Of a stretch of DNA of 46,434 nucleotides, positions 8,580-15,793 are shown piece by piece (positions within the stretch are counted from its first letter, which is position 1; every line of letters starts with the position of its first letter). This DNA is from an uncultured Aquimarina sp. GTDB taxonomy: Bacteria; Bacteroidota; Bacteroidia; Flavobacteriales; Flavobacteriaceae. The DNA lies in NCBI GenBank assembly GCA_947497175.1, contig CANMFM010000009.1:100348-146781 (forward strand), written 5' to 3'. The notes below the pieces were generated by a model. It worked only from the letters and a program-made list of their open reading frames with translations. It was not told the DNA's origin and did not search any database. A program made the translations under genes and the position numbers.

Positions 8580-9578
8580 CTAACCTTTTAATTGATTGAA
8601 ATATTTACGTTTTAAAATAAAATACTGCCATACAACGGAAAAAAACGAATAATATTTCCCCGACTTCGAAAGTTTTTTACGTTTTTTTAGAAAAATACCT
8701 AAATGCTTATAAAAGCTGAAGTGTGCTTTAAGAATAGCAACAAAATGTGAAGGCTTTTTGTCTAATAAAAACTTGAAGCCGGCTAATCCATCTAATATCA
8801 TTCTAATAAAAAGTAAACTCCACACCTTATATCCAGGAACATTTTTAAGCAATAGATAGAGGTTATTTCTAAAATTAAGATATGTTTTTTTTGGATCCAT
8901 GCTGTCTAAAGTAGCACCGCCCAAATGAAATACGGTAGAGGCCCCAGTATATACTATTCTGTACCCATGATTCTGAACACGCCAACATAAATCAATTTCT
9001 TCCTGGTGAGCAAAAAAATCTTCATCAAGTTTCCCAACTTCTTCAAAAACCTCTTTTTTTATGAATAAACAGGCACCACTAGCCCAAAATATTGTTGTTG
9101 TATCGTTATATTGCCCTTGATCTTGTTCGATAGTATCAAATAATCTCCCTCTACAAAAAGGATATCCTAATTTATCGATATATCCTCCTGCAGCTCCTGC
9201 ATATTCAAAATGAGTTTTCTTTTTATAATCCAGGATTTTTGGCTGCACTGCTGCTATGTCATCACCGGCTTCAAAAGTTTTTATAATAGGGGGTAACCAA
9301 TCTTTGGTGACCTCTATATCACTATTTAGCAAACAATATATATCAGCCTCAATTTTAGTAAGTGCATCATTGTATCCTTTTGCATATCCTCCATTTTCGC
9401 TATTTTGAATAATAGCTATTTCAGGAAAATATGCTTTTACGTAGGATATAGAATCATCAGTTGATGCATTATCAGCAAGATAGATCGTTGCTTCTTTAGA
9501 AAACTTTACGACCGATGGTAAAAATTCTTGTAATAATGATCTTCCGTTCCAATTTAATATGACTATTGCGATATTCAC
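8580..9578 (-). CDS. Family 2 glycosyltransferase (rhamnosyltransferase-like)
   Basis: Transfers a sugar from a nucleotide-sugar donor during surface polysaccharide synthesis; acceptor unknown. The 332-residue protein opens with the GT2 nucleotide-binding start IAIVILNWNGRSLL, then ADNASTDDS (~36-44), NGGYAKGYNDAL (~61-72), the metal-binding CLLNSDIEVTKDW (~82-94) and the catalytic-region HQEEIDLCWRVQNHGYRIVY (~190-209). The C-terminal ~100 residues are hydrophobic and basic (WSLLFIRMILDGLAGFKFLL) and may sit on the membrane. The start codon is GTG: the only nearby ATG is out of frame. It is not inside a polysaccharide cluster. The HsdR-N-like gene lies 19 bp upstream on the same strand, so both may be in one transcript. 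Confidence 0.88.
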   Translation of the reverse strand: MNIAIVILNWNGRSLLQEFLPSVVKFSKEATIYLADNASTDDSISYVKAYFPEIAIIQNSENGGYAKGYNDALTKIEADIYCLLNSDIEVTKDWLPPIIKTFEAGDDIAAVQPKILDYKKKTHFEYAGAAGGYIDKLGYPFCRGRLFDTIEQDQGQYNDTTTIFWASGACLFIKKEVFEEVGKLDEDFFAHQEEIDLCWRVQNHGYRIVYTGASTVFHLGGATLDSMDPKKTYLNFRNNLYLLLKNVPGYKVWSLLFIRMILDGLAGFKFLLDKKPSHFVAILKAHFSFYKHLGIFLKKRKKLSKSGKYYSFFSVVWQYFILKRKYFNQLKG

Positions 9579-9597
9579 ATGTGCAAAGTAATGAGAT

Positions 9598-10050
9598 TTA
9601 TTTTTTATAATCAGGAATATCTTTTAGAAATGTATAGCGCTTGTCGCTGTAACTCATTTGGCAATAATAATGATCCATACCATTAGTAATCATTAAATAT
9701 TCTGAATCTAAAGCAAGATTATATCTGGCGATTTGATCAAAAACATCTTGTGTGATTTTTACCGAATAGGATTTACATTCAATAATGAGATAAATACTAC
9801 CGTCAGGATTGAAAATGATGATATCATACCTCTTGTTAAGGTCATTAACTTTGATTAGCTTTTCTACATTAATAAGGCTTTCTGGATATTTTTTCTCTTC
9901 AATAAGATAATGAACAGTATGTTGTCTAACCCATTCTTCTGGTGTAAGGATGATAAATTTTTTGCGAATCCTGTCAAAAATAGAAACTTTATTTTCGCTA
10001 CTTTTGAACCTGAATTGATATGCCGGAAAGTTTAACTTTTTCATTTGCAT
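9598..10050 (-). CDS. Stand-alone HsdR-N-like (type I restriction enzyme R subunit N-terminal fold) protein
   Basis: A 150-residue protein matching the small Bacteroidota proteins with the N-terminal nuclease fold of type I restriction R subunits (HSDR_N_2). The PD-(D/E)xK-type core is visible: RYDIIIFNPDGSIYLIIECK (Asp in YDI, then ExK as ECK), near residues 73-92, followed by ITQDVFDQIARYN. An EEWVRQHTVHYLIEE helix precedes it. There is no HsdM, HsdS or helicase part, so it is not a complete restriction system. It is divergent from holA with only 26 bp between start codons, an arrangement that suggests a replication- or repair-linked role. An alternative ATG lies two codons downstream at 10044. 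Confidence 0.75.
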   Translation of the reverse strand: MQMKKLNFPAYQFRFKSSENKVSIFDRIRKKFIILTPEEWVRQHTVHYLIEEKKYPESLINVEKLIKVNDLNKRYDIIIFNPDGSIYLIIECKSYSVKITQDVFDQIARYNLALDSEYLMITNGMDHYYCQMSYSDKRYTFLKDIPDYKK

Positions 10051-10076
10051 AGCACAAATTTGATGATTTTTTCTGA

Positions 10077-11081
10077 ATGGACGAAGTAAAACAAATTGTA
10101 ACCGATATAAAGAACGGAAACATAAAGCCGATCTATTTTTTGATGGGAGAAGAACCGTACTATATTGATAGAATTTCTGAATTTATTGATAAAAATGTTC
10201 TGGCTGAAGAAGAAAAGGGATTTAATCAAATGGTGTTATACGGTAGAGATGTGACCATAGAAGATATTGTTGCTAATGCAAAACGTTTTCCGATGATGGC
10301 AGAGCGACAAGTGGTTATCGTTAAAGAGGCTCAGGATTTATCTCGAACGATAGAGAAATTAGCCGATTATGCCGATAATCCACAGCCGTCTACTGTGCTG
10401 GTGATGTGCTACAAGTATAAGAAAATTGATAAGCGAAAAAAACTCTATAAAATCGTAGCGAAGAATGGGGTTATTTTTGAAGGTAAAAAGCTTTATGAAA
10501 ACCAGGTAGCCGATTGGATCCGAAGAGTTTTAGCCGGAGCTAAATATAGTATAGAACCCAAAGCATCACAGATGTTAGTTGAGTTTTTAGGAACTGATCT
10601 CAGCAAGATCAATAATGAATTAGAAAAACTAAAACTGATCATCCCTGCCGGGTCACAGATTACGGCTAATCAAATAGAAGAAAACATTGGGATAAGTAAA
10701 GATTTCAATAATTTTGAACTTCGTAAGGCTATTGGTGCTAAAAATGTTATAAAAGCACATCAGATTATTAACTATTTTGCTCAAAATCCAAAAGACAATC
10801 CTCTTGTCGTCACTGTCTCGTTATTGTATAGTTTTTTCTCACAAGTATTACAATATCATGGGTTGTCTGATAAATCCCAGCGTAGTGTAGCAAGTGCATT
10901 AAAGGTAAACCCATATTTTGTAAAAGATTATACAGAAGCTGCTCGTCACTATCCTATGAAAAAAGTAAGTCAGATTATAGGGCTTATCAGGGATGCCGAT
11001 TTAAAAAGTAAGGGGGTTGGTGCTGCAAATCTTTCTCAGGGAGACATTCTTAAAGAGCTTTTGGTAAAGATTATGGGATGA
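10077..11081 (+). CDS. holA: DNA polymerase III delta subunit
   Basis: Clamp-loader subunit that opens the beta sliding clamp and sits in the DnaX complex. The 334 residues follow the HolA layout: N-terminal IKPIYFLMGEEPYYIDRI (P-loop-like but degenerate, GEEPYYID being diagnostic), a RecA-like domain through ~residue 140 (VLVMCYKYKKIDKRKKLYK), a lid with FLGTDLSKINNELEKLKLI at ~175-195 and a C-terminal collar domain (NPYFVKDYTEAARHYPMKKVSQII) used for oligomerisation. Length is typical. It is divergent from the HsdR-N-like gene and its promoter must lie in or near that reading frame. Confidence 0.93.
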   Translation: MDEVKQIVTDIKNGNIKPIYFLMGEEPYYIDRISEFIDKNVLAEEEKGFNQMVLYGRDVTIEDIVANAKRFPMMAERQVVIVKEAQDLSRTIEKLADYADNPQPSTVLVMCYKYKKIDKRKKLYKIVAKNGVIFEGKKLYENQVADWIRRVLAGAKYSIEPKASQMLVEFLGTDLSKINNELEKLKLIIPAGSQITANQIEENIGISKDFNNFELRKAIGAKNVIKAHQIINYFAQNPKDNPLVVTVSLLYSFFSQVLQYHGLSDKSQRSVASALKVNPYFVKDYTEAARHYPMKKVSQIIGLIRDADLKSKGVGAANLSQGDILKELLVKIMG

Positions 11082-11147
11082 TATCGAATCTCGCTTTATT
11101 AGCAATAGTTTAACAGAATTTTAGAATGAACAACCTTATTTTAGAGG

Positions 11148-12494
11148 ATGAAATTATTCGCTTTCTTTTCTAAAAATATCTTTCCTATTTTATTAGTTAA
11201 TTTTATTGGAATTTTAGGTTATAGTATTGTTATTCCTATTCTTATATTTATTGTCATTGATTTAGGAGGAAATGGTTTTATCTATGGAATATTGGGAGCA
11301 ATGTATCCTTTCTTTCAATTAATAGGAGCTCCTATTCTAGGAAAATTATCAGATCGTGTAGGAAGAAAAAAGGTTCTTATCATAAGTCAGGCGGGTACAT
11401 TTATAGCCTGGATGTTGTTTTTGTTAGCTTTTATACTTCCCGAAACCCAATTGTGGTCTTCAGATTCGGAAATAAGCGGAAGCTATATTATGACTATGCC
11501 ATTGCTTTTACTCTTTTTGGCAAGAATTTTTGATGGATTTACAGGAGGCAATGTATCTGTTGCTAATGCTTATTTATCTGATGTTTCAACAGATGATAAT
11601 CGAGATAAAAACTTTGGAATGATGGGTGCCTCTACGAGTCTTGGGTTTGTGTTAGGGCCTGCAGTTGCTGGGATTTTGGCATCAACTTTTCTTGGAGAAG
11701 CGCTTCCCATTATATTGGCAGCCATTATTTCGTTAATTGCCATATTTGTTATTGTTTTAAAATTACCAGAAAGTAATCCCTGTATTGTAGATACTGGAAA
11801 TGTTGGGTTAAAATCATTTAGAAGATTTTTTCAGGTAGAGCATAAAGATTGTTATACCGATGATATTACTAATACCAATACTACGAACACCTTTTGGGCA
11901 ATACTCAAGTTAGATCATATTCCACTTTTATATAGCGTATATTTTCTTACGTTTCTGGCATTTAGCCTCTTTTATGCCGGTTTACCAATCTATGCCTCAA
12001 CTGTTTTAGAATGGTCGGCCACAGAGTTAGGTATATTTTTAGCGTACTCAAGTATCATAATGATCTTGGTTCAGGGGCCTTTATTATCTTATCTTTCAGG
12101 AAAAGTATCTAATATCTTTTTTATTGGTATTGGATCTATTTTGCTTGCGCTAAGCTTTTATCTTCTTACGGTCTCTGATATAATCATTCTTTATCTGGCA
12201 AATACGTTTTTATCATTAGGAAATGGGTTAATGTGGCCTAGTTTTTTATCGCTTTTATCCAGAACGGGAAATCATCAAATGCAAGGCGCCATACAGGGAT
12301 ATGGAAATAGTATGGGAAGTTTTGCCAGTATTTTTGGATTAATTCTGGGAGGTGTTCTTTTTGAAAGTATGCAAACGACCATATTTACGATAGGATCAGG
12401 GATATTTCTTATGATTTTTTTATTGATTATTATAAATCATTTTAAAACCAAAAAAACGGTCTTTCAACAGGAAACTTCTGTTAAAACAACATAA
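11148..12494 (+). CDS. MFS transporter, multidrug / tetracycline-exporter-like
   Basis: Proton-driven efflux pump of the major facilitator superfamily, 448 residues with about 12 membrane segments. The MFS signature between TM2 and TM3 is clear: GAPILGKLSDRVGRKKVLIIS (given by ends; key residues G, D, R, G, R, K, R/K). The GFVLGPAVAGIL block in TM5 is motif C (antiporter motif) of drug-proton exporters such as TetA. A cytoplasmic loop near residues 210-245 separates the halves. Substrate cannot be read from the sequence. The gene ends exactly where the convergent SDR gene ends (stop codons adjacent at 12492-12497). It follows holA by 66 bp and may be read through from it. Confidence 0.88.
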   Translation: MKLFAFFSKNIFPILLVNFIGILGYSIVIPILIFIVIDLGGNGFIYGILGAMYPFFQLIGAPILGKLSDRVGRKKVLIISQAGTFIAWMLFLLAFILPETQLWSSDSEISGSYIMTMPLLLLFLARIFDGFTGGNVSVANAYLSDVSTDDNRDKNFGMMGASTSLGFVLGPAVAGILASTFLGEALPIILAAIISLIAIFVIVLKLPESNPCIVDTGNVGLKSFRRFFQVEHKDCYTDDITNTNTTNTFWAILKLDHIPLLYSVYFLTFLAFSLFYAGLPIYASTVLEWSATELGIFLAYSSIIMILVQGPLLSYLSGKVSNIFFIGIGSILLALSFYLLTVSDIIILYLANTFLSLGNGLMWPSFLSLLSRTGNHQMQGAIQGYGNSMGSFASIFGLILGGVLFESMQTTIFTIGSGIFLMIFLLIIINHFKTKKTVFQQETSVKTT

Positions 12495-13223
12495 CTATAC
12501 CTTAGGATTTGTAGCAAAAACTGTAGCTTCGGTAATAAACCCTCGATCGTCCATTTCTAAAAGACTACTTATTGTATGTGCTATTTCCTCGCCTCTTAGT
12601 TTAGTTTGTTGTTCGGCTTGAGTATATTTCTTTTCAGAAACATTAGTGTCAACTCGATTATCAGCAAAACTTGTCATCACTTCACTTGGGTTGATTTGCA
12701 TCACACGTATGTTATGTGGGCGCAATTCATTTCTCCAACTCTCTGTCATTCCACGAAGTGCAAATTTAGTTGCTACATATGGAGATGCTGTTGGTGAACC
12801 TTTTAATGAAGAAGTAGAACCAATATTTATAATATTACCATACTCCTGATCGATAAAATGTTTAGCCGATTCTTTAGCGCATAAAGCAGCTCCCAAAATA
12901 TTTGTTCTAAACTGATCGGTAAATTTATCAGCCTCGATATCAATAAGTTTTGAAATATAGCCATAACCAGCATTGTTTATCAGAACATTAAGACCATTCA
13001 TTTTATCTTTTGCTTCTTGTACCATATTAGTAACCTGACTCTCATTGGTAACATCAGCTTTTATGTAATCAATTTCTAATTCATTGGCTGCAGTTTTGAG
13101 AGTAGACTCATTTCTTCCGGAAATAACTACTTGTGCTCCTTTTTCTTTTAGAAGCTTAGCTGTGGCTTTCCCAATCCCAGAATTTCCACCTGTAATTAGC
13201 ACTTTTGCATCTTTAATATTCAT
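12495..13223 (-). CDS. Short-chain dehydrogenase/reductase (SDR)
   Basis: NAD(P)-dependent classical SDR, 242 residues. The cofactor motif is TGGNSGIGKATAKLL (TGxxxGxG, residues ~11-25) and NNAGYGY is the NAG motif. The catalytic set is Ser in IINIGSTSSLKGS, and YVATK (YxxxK). The pattern FRTNILGAAL and RVMQINPSEVMTSF is normal for the family. Low-length 3-ketoacyl-reductase-like forms look the same, so substrate is open. It is convergent with the MFS gene and lies upstream of nothing obvious, with the Lrp gene 72 bp upstream on the same strand. Confidence 0.9.
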   Translation of the reverse strand: MNIKDAKVLITGGNSGIGKATAKLLKEKGAQVVISGRNESTLKTAANELEIDYIKADVTNESQVTNMVQEAKDKMNGLNVLINNAGYGYISKLIDIEADKFTDQFRTNILGAALCAKESAKHFIDQEYGNIINIGSTSSLKGSPTASPYVATKFALRGMTESWRNELRPHNIRVMQINPSEVMTSFADNRVDTNVSEKKYTQAEQQTKLRGEEIAHTISSLLEMDDRGFITEATVFATNPKV

Positions 13224-13295
13224 AATTGCGTTATTAGTTTGAGTATCAAAATTACGTTTTGAGTTCTAAATCTTTTGTTAAGCTTAAAAATAATT

Positions 13296-13751
13296 TTAAG
13301 TAATTGGCAAATAAGAGAAATCCTTAACCTCGGTCATGACAAAGGAGCTTTGCACTTTAGAAATGTTTTCTAATGATGCCAGTTTATTAGAAAGAAAATC
13401 CTGATACTGCTCCATATCTGTAGCATAAATTTTAATCAAATAGTCAAACATTCCTGCAACATGATAACACTCAACTACCTCTGGGAATTGTTGGATATCT
13501 TTTTCAAATTTCTTTATAAAATCCTTTTGATGCAAATTCAATGTAATATTACAAAATGCCATTAGCTGTAGTCCTACTTTTTTTCGATCCAAAATGGCTT
13601 TGTACGATTTAATATACCCATCGCGTTCTAATTTCTTTACGCGTTCAAAAATAGGAGTAGTGGTTAGGTTCAGTCGTTCTGCTATCTCTTTTATGGTAAT
13701 TTTACCATCTTTTTGTAATGCTATTAATATTGATCGATCGATTGGGTCCAT
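13296..13751 (-). CDS. Lrp/AsnC family transcriptional regulator
   Basis: Amino-acid-responsive DNA-binding protein, 151 residues. The N-terminal winged HTH (LDPIDRSILIALQKDGKIT-like start, then IKEIAERLNLTTTPIFERVKKLERDGYIKSYKA) and C-terminal RAM ligand-binding domain (VECYHVAGMFDYLIKIYATDMEQYQDFL, residues ~95-122) are complete. It is divergent from the methionine-gamma-lyase-like gene; the gap and start region contain three Lrp-type sites, so it most likely regulates that gene and itself. The likely effector is a sulfur or branched-chain amino acid (inference from the neighbour). Confidence 0.93.
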   Translation of the reverse strand: MDPIDRSILIALQKDGKITIKEIAERLNLTTTPIFERVKKLERDGYIKSYKAILDRKKVGLQLMAFCNITLNLHQKDFIKKFEKDIQQFPEVVECYHVAGMFDYLIKIYATDMEQYQDFLSNKLASLENISKVQSSFVMTEVKDFSYLPIT

Positions 13752-13763
13752 AAAATTATTCTA
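13749..13763. promoter_or_regulatory. Lrp-type site 1, overlapping the regulator start
   Basis: CATAAAATTATTCTA matches the E. coli Lrp consensus YAGHAWATTWTDCTR at 14 of 15 positions. It overlaps the start codon of the Lrp/AsnC gene, suggesting autoregulation. Confidence 0.5.
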
Positions 13764-13789
13764 TTTTCATTTTCTAATAGAGTCAAAAA

Positions 13790-13804
13790 TAGAATAAAAT
13801 TCTT
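13790..13804. promoter_or_regulatory. Lrp-type site 2, palindromic
   Basis: TAGAATAAAATTCTT contains the palindrome AGAAT-AAA-ATTCT (13791-13803) and matches the Lrp consensus except in the AT core and the last base. Its left half belongs to a second, wider inverted repeat (ATTCTATTTT at 13758-13767 with AAAATAGAAT at 13786-13795), and a minus-strand TAnnTTTG box (13784-13791) overlaps it. Confidence 0.5.
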
Positions 13805-13819
13805 TAAATGTTTATAACA

Positions 13820-13834
13820 CATAATATTATTCTA
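13820..13834. promoter_or_regulatory. Lrp-type site 3, near the PLP enzyme
   Basis: CATAATATTATTCTA matches YAGHAWATTWTDCTR at 14 of 15 positions (T for G at position 3). Its centre is 30 bp from site 2, near three helical turns; sites 1 and 2 are 41 bp apart, near four turns. Confidence 0.55.
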
Positions 13835-13884
13835 AATATATATTAAAGCATGGTTTTTAATTCTTTTTGGAATAATTTTAATCC

Positions 13885-15168
13885 ATGGAAAAACATAACT
13901 TCAATCCGGAAAGTTTAATGATGACCTATGGTTATAAACCAGAATTATCAGAAGGAGCAATAAAATGCCCAATATTTCAAACTTCAACTTTTGTATTTAA
14001 AACGGCCGAAGAAGGAAAAGCCTTTTTTGAGCTTGCTTATGGTTTAAGAGAAAAATCACCTAAAGAAGAACTAGGGCTGATTTATAGTAGAATTAATAAT
14101 CCTAATTTAGAGATTCTGGAGAATCGTCTTTGTCTTTGGGACAAAGCTGATGATTGTGCGGTTTTTGAAAGCGGTATGTCTGCTATTAGTACGGTTTTAT
14201 TAGAGTTCCTTAAACCGGGTGATCTTTTAGTGTATAGTAATCCGGTGTATGGAGGAACAGATCATTTTATTCATCATTTTTTGGATAAAATAGGAGTGGA
14301 TACAATAGGAGTAATGCCAGATCAGGATATGGCAGAAGTAGAGAAAATGATTGAAGATTCGGGTAAAGCAGATAAACTTGCCATGATCTATCTTGAAACG
14401 CCTGCTAATCCAACTAATCATATTGTTGATATTGAAAAGTTTAGTCAGTTAGCTAATATATATAGTACCGATACAAGAAAAACCTTGGTTGCAGTGGATA
14501 ATACATACATGGGGCCTTTATGGCAACATCCCCTACAATGTGGAGCCGATTTGGTATTGTACTCTGCAACAAAGTATATAGGAGGTCATAGTGATTTGAT
14601 AGCCGGTGCTGTTCTTGGTAGTAGAGAATTAATGATTAGAGTGAAAACACTACGAACTTTTTTAGGTAATATGGTGAGCCCCCATACAGCTTGGTTAATG
14701 CTAAGAAGTCTTGAAACATTAAAAGTGCGTATGGATCAACAAACTAAAAATGCACAGATTGTTGCTAATTATTTACAAAATCATGCTAAAGTAGAGAATG
14801 TTTATTATTTGGGAGTATTAGAAGAGGGAACAGAGGCTTATACTACGTACAAAAAACAATGTTCTGCACCTGGAGCCATGGTATCCTTTGATATTAAAGG
14901 AGGAGAAAAAGAAGCATTTACCTTTTTAAATCACCTGAAGCTGATGAAATTAGCGGTAAGTCTTGGAAGTACAGAAAGTCTTGCAGAACATCCAAAAACA
15001 ATGACACATGCAGGAGTAGATCCTGGGCAATGTAAGCGCATGAATATTACAAACCAATTAGTACGATTATCTATAGGAGTCGAGAATGCAAAAGATTTGA
15101 TATGGGATGTAGAACAGGCTTTAGAAAAAGTTGAACATAGTACTGGATTAGAAGTAGAAAAAGTGTGA
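13885..15168 (+). CDS. Methionine gamma-lyase / cystathionine gamma-synthase family PLP enzyme
   Basis: Cys/Met-metabolism PLP enzyme, 427 residues, probably gamma-cleaving a sulfur amino acid (methionine to 2-oxobutyrate, methanethiol and ammonia) or making cystathionine. Visible: IYSRINNPN (~70-80), SGMSAIST (PLP phosphate contact), LETPANPTN (~172-180), VDNTYMGPLWQHPL, the Schiff-base lysine in LYSATKYIGGHSDLIAG (~228-244), and the C-terminal SLGSTESLAEHPKTMTHAG. The extra N-terminal insert YGLREKSPKEELGLIYS is typical of the Bacteroidota 'cystathionine gamma-synthase family' group. Regulation by the divergent Lrp protein is likely from the three sites upstream. A strong terminator follows. 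Confidence 0.9.
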   Translation: MEKHNFNPESLMMTYGYKPELSEGAIKCPIFQTSTFVFKTAEEGKAFFELAYGLREKSPKEELGLIYSRINNPNLEILENRLCLWDKADDCAVFESGMSAISTVLLEFLKPGDLLVYSNPVYGGTDHFIHHFLDKIGVDTIGVMPDQDMAEVEKMIEDSGKADKLAMIYLETPANPTNHIVDIEKFSQLANIYSTDTRKTLVAVDNTYMGPLWQHPLQCGADLVLYSATKYIGGHSDLIAGAVLGSRELMIRVKTLRTFLGNMVSPHTAWLMLRSLETLKVRMDQQTKNAQIVANYLQNHAKVENVYYLGVLEEGTEAYTTYKKQCSAPGAMVSFDIKGGEKEAFTFLNHLKLMKLAVSLGSTESLAEHPKTMTHAGVDPGQCKRMNITNQLVRLSIGVENAKDLIWDVEQALEKVEHSTGLEVEKV

Positions 15169-15188
15169 TAGGGTGTAATCCTATTTTA

Positions 15189-15218
15189 AAAAAAAGCACG
15201 GTCTTGCCGTGCTTTTTT
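15189..15218 (+). terminator. Rho-independent terminator of the PLP enzyme gene
   Basis: Stem GCACGG / CCGTGC (15196-15201, 15207-15212), flanked by A and T runs, T6 tail. It separates the PLP gene from the small-ORF island that follows. Confidence 0.9.
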
Positions 15219-15298
15219 GCTTATACACTAATTGATCGTTTACTGAATAATAATTCTATCAGGGGGTATAAACTATACAAAAAGGGTGTTTTTCCCCA

Positions 15299-15329
15299 TT
15301 GCGCGATGTGTGTTGTTAAAGTATCTTTA
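15299..15329 (+). promoter_or_regulatory. Candidate promoter of the first 28-residue ORF
   Basis: TTG at 15299-15301, 20-bp spacer, TATCTTTA at 15322-15329 (7 of 8 to TAnnTTTG). It lies after the upstream terminator, so the island could have its own transcript. A similar box, TATTTTTA at 15527-15534, precedes the second ORF. Confidence 0.45.
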
Positions 15330-15377
15330 CACCAGCTTATTCGAAACACATTAATAACATTTTTACACCCAGAAACC

Positions 15378-15464
15378 ATGAATACATTTACTATCAACTT
15401 TAATTTTATTCTAGAATTTTTTAAAGAGCTACCAAAAGCATCTAGCTTTGCTATACATAGATAA
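15378..15464 (+). CDS. 28-residue peptide, copy 1 of a tandem paralogous pair
   Basis: A 28-codon ORF, not recognised as any known family. The first half is hydrophobic and aromatic (MNTFTINFNFILEFF) and the second is the short polar motif LPKASSFAIHR. It aligns without gaps to the ORF at 15569, with 18 of 28 residues identical, most strongly in the C-terminal LPKASSxAIHR. Synonymous differences (AAC/AAT, TTT/TTC, ATT/ATA, CTA/CTT, TCT/AGT, AGC/AGT, ATA/ATT) show selection on the peptide. The frame is open further upstream, but the copy-2 alignment begins at this ATG, and the leader shares TTACAC exactly 9 nt before the ATG in both copies. Possible roles: signalling or precursor peptide, membrane-active peptide, type I toxin. 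All inference. Confidence 0.75.
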   Translation: MNTFTINFNFILEFFKELPKASSFAIHR

Positions 15465-15476
15465 GAATATTTAAAT

Positions 15477-15494
15477 ATACGTAGCTTTACGTAT
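15477..15494. other. Hairpin between the two 28-residue ORFs
   Basis: ATACGTA / TACGTAT (15477-15483, 15488-15494) with loop GCTT, 12 bp after the first stop codon. No long T run follows, so it may be an attenuator or mRNA-stabilising hairpin rather than a full terminator. Confidence 0.5.
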
Positions 15495-15568
15495 TTCATT
15501 TCAGATACTTAGCAAGTATTTTTACATTAAAATCAATTTATTATAAAACACTATTACACAAAAGCATT

Positions 15569-15655
15569 ATGAAACTATTTCGGGTTAATTTCAGGTTTAT
15601 ACAAGAATTTTTACAACAACTTCCAAAAGCAAGTAGTCATGCTATTCATAGATAA
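15569..15655 (+). CDS. 28-residue peptide, copy 2 of a tandem paralogous pair
   Basis: Same length and layout as copy 1: an amphipathic, more basic N-terminal half (MKLFRVNFRFIQEFLQQ) and the conserved LPKASSHAIHR end. Compared with copy 1, it has gained Lys/Arg/Gln in the variable half but kept the F/N/I pattern (F4, N7, F8, F10, I11, E13, F14). Period between copies is 191 bp. No transporter, processing enzyme or immunity gene is adjacent: the left neighbour is a PLP lyase and the right one is fumarase. After the stop there is a G-rich stretch with a small TTGCT/AGCAA hairpin and then a strong terminator, so this unit looks like a complete small transcript. Confidence 0.75.
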   Translation: MKLFRVNFRFIQEFLQQLPKASSHAIHR

Positions 15656-15720
15656 AGTACTATAACGTTTTGAAAAATTACTGGGATTGCTTGGGGGAGC
15701 AAGAACAGTAAGGGGGAACA

Positions 15721-15753
15721 AAAAATCCGCATGTTAAATCATGCGGATTTTTT
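15721..15753. terminator. Bidirectional terminator between the peptide island and fumC
   Basis: Stem ATCCGCATG / CATGCGGAT (15725-15733, 15740-15748), loop TTAAAT, flanked by A and T runs so it can stop transcription from both sides. Confidence 0.9.
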
Positions 15754-15793
15754 AATAGTATAATGTAGAAACTCATGGTATTTTACATGTTCG

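Noticed and set aside
9598..10050. Type I restriction system
   Set aside because: Only the N-terminal nuclease-fold segment is present; no HsdM, HsdS or helicase part nearby.
12600..12860. Two short plus-strand frames over the SDR gene
   Set aside because: They lie opposite a complete SDR with catalytic YxxxK and Ser and have no start signal or family pattern.
15165..15377. Longer in-frame upstream extension of the first 28-residue ORF
   Set aside because: The frame is open further back, but this part has no similarity to copy 2, and the alignment of both copies starts at the ATG at 15378.
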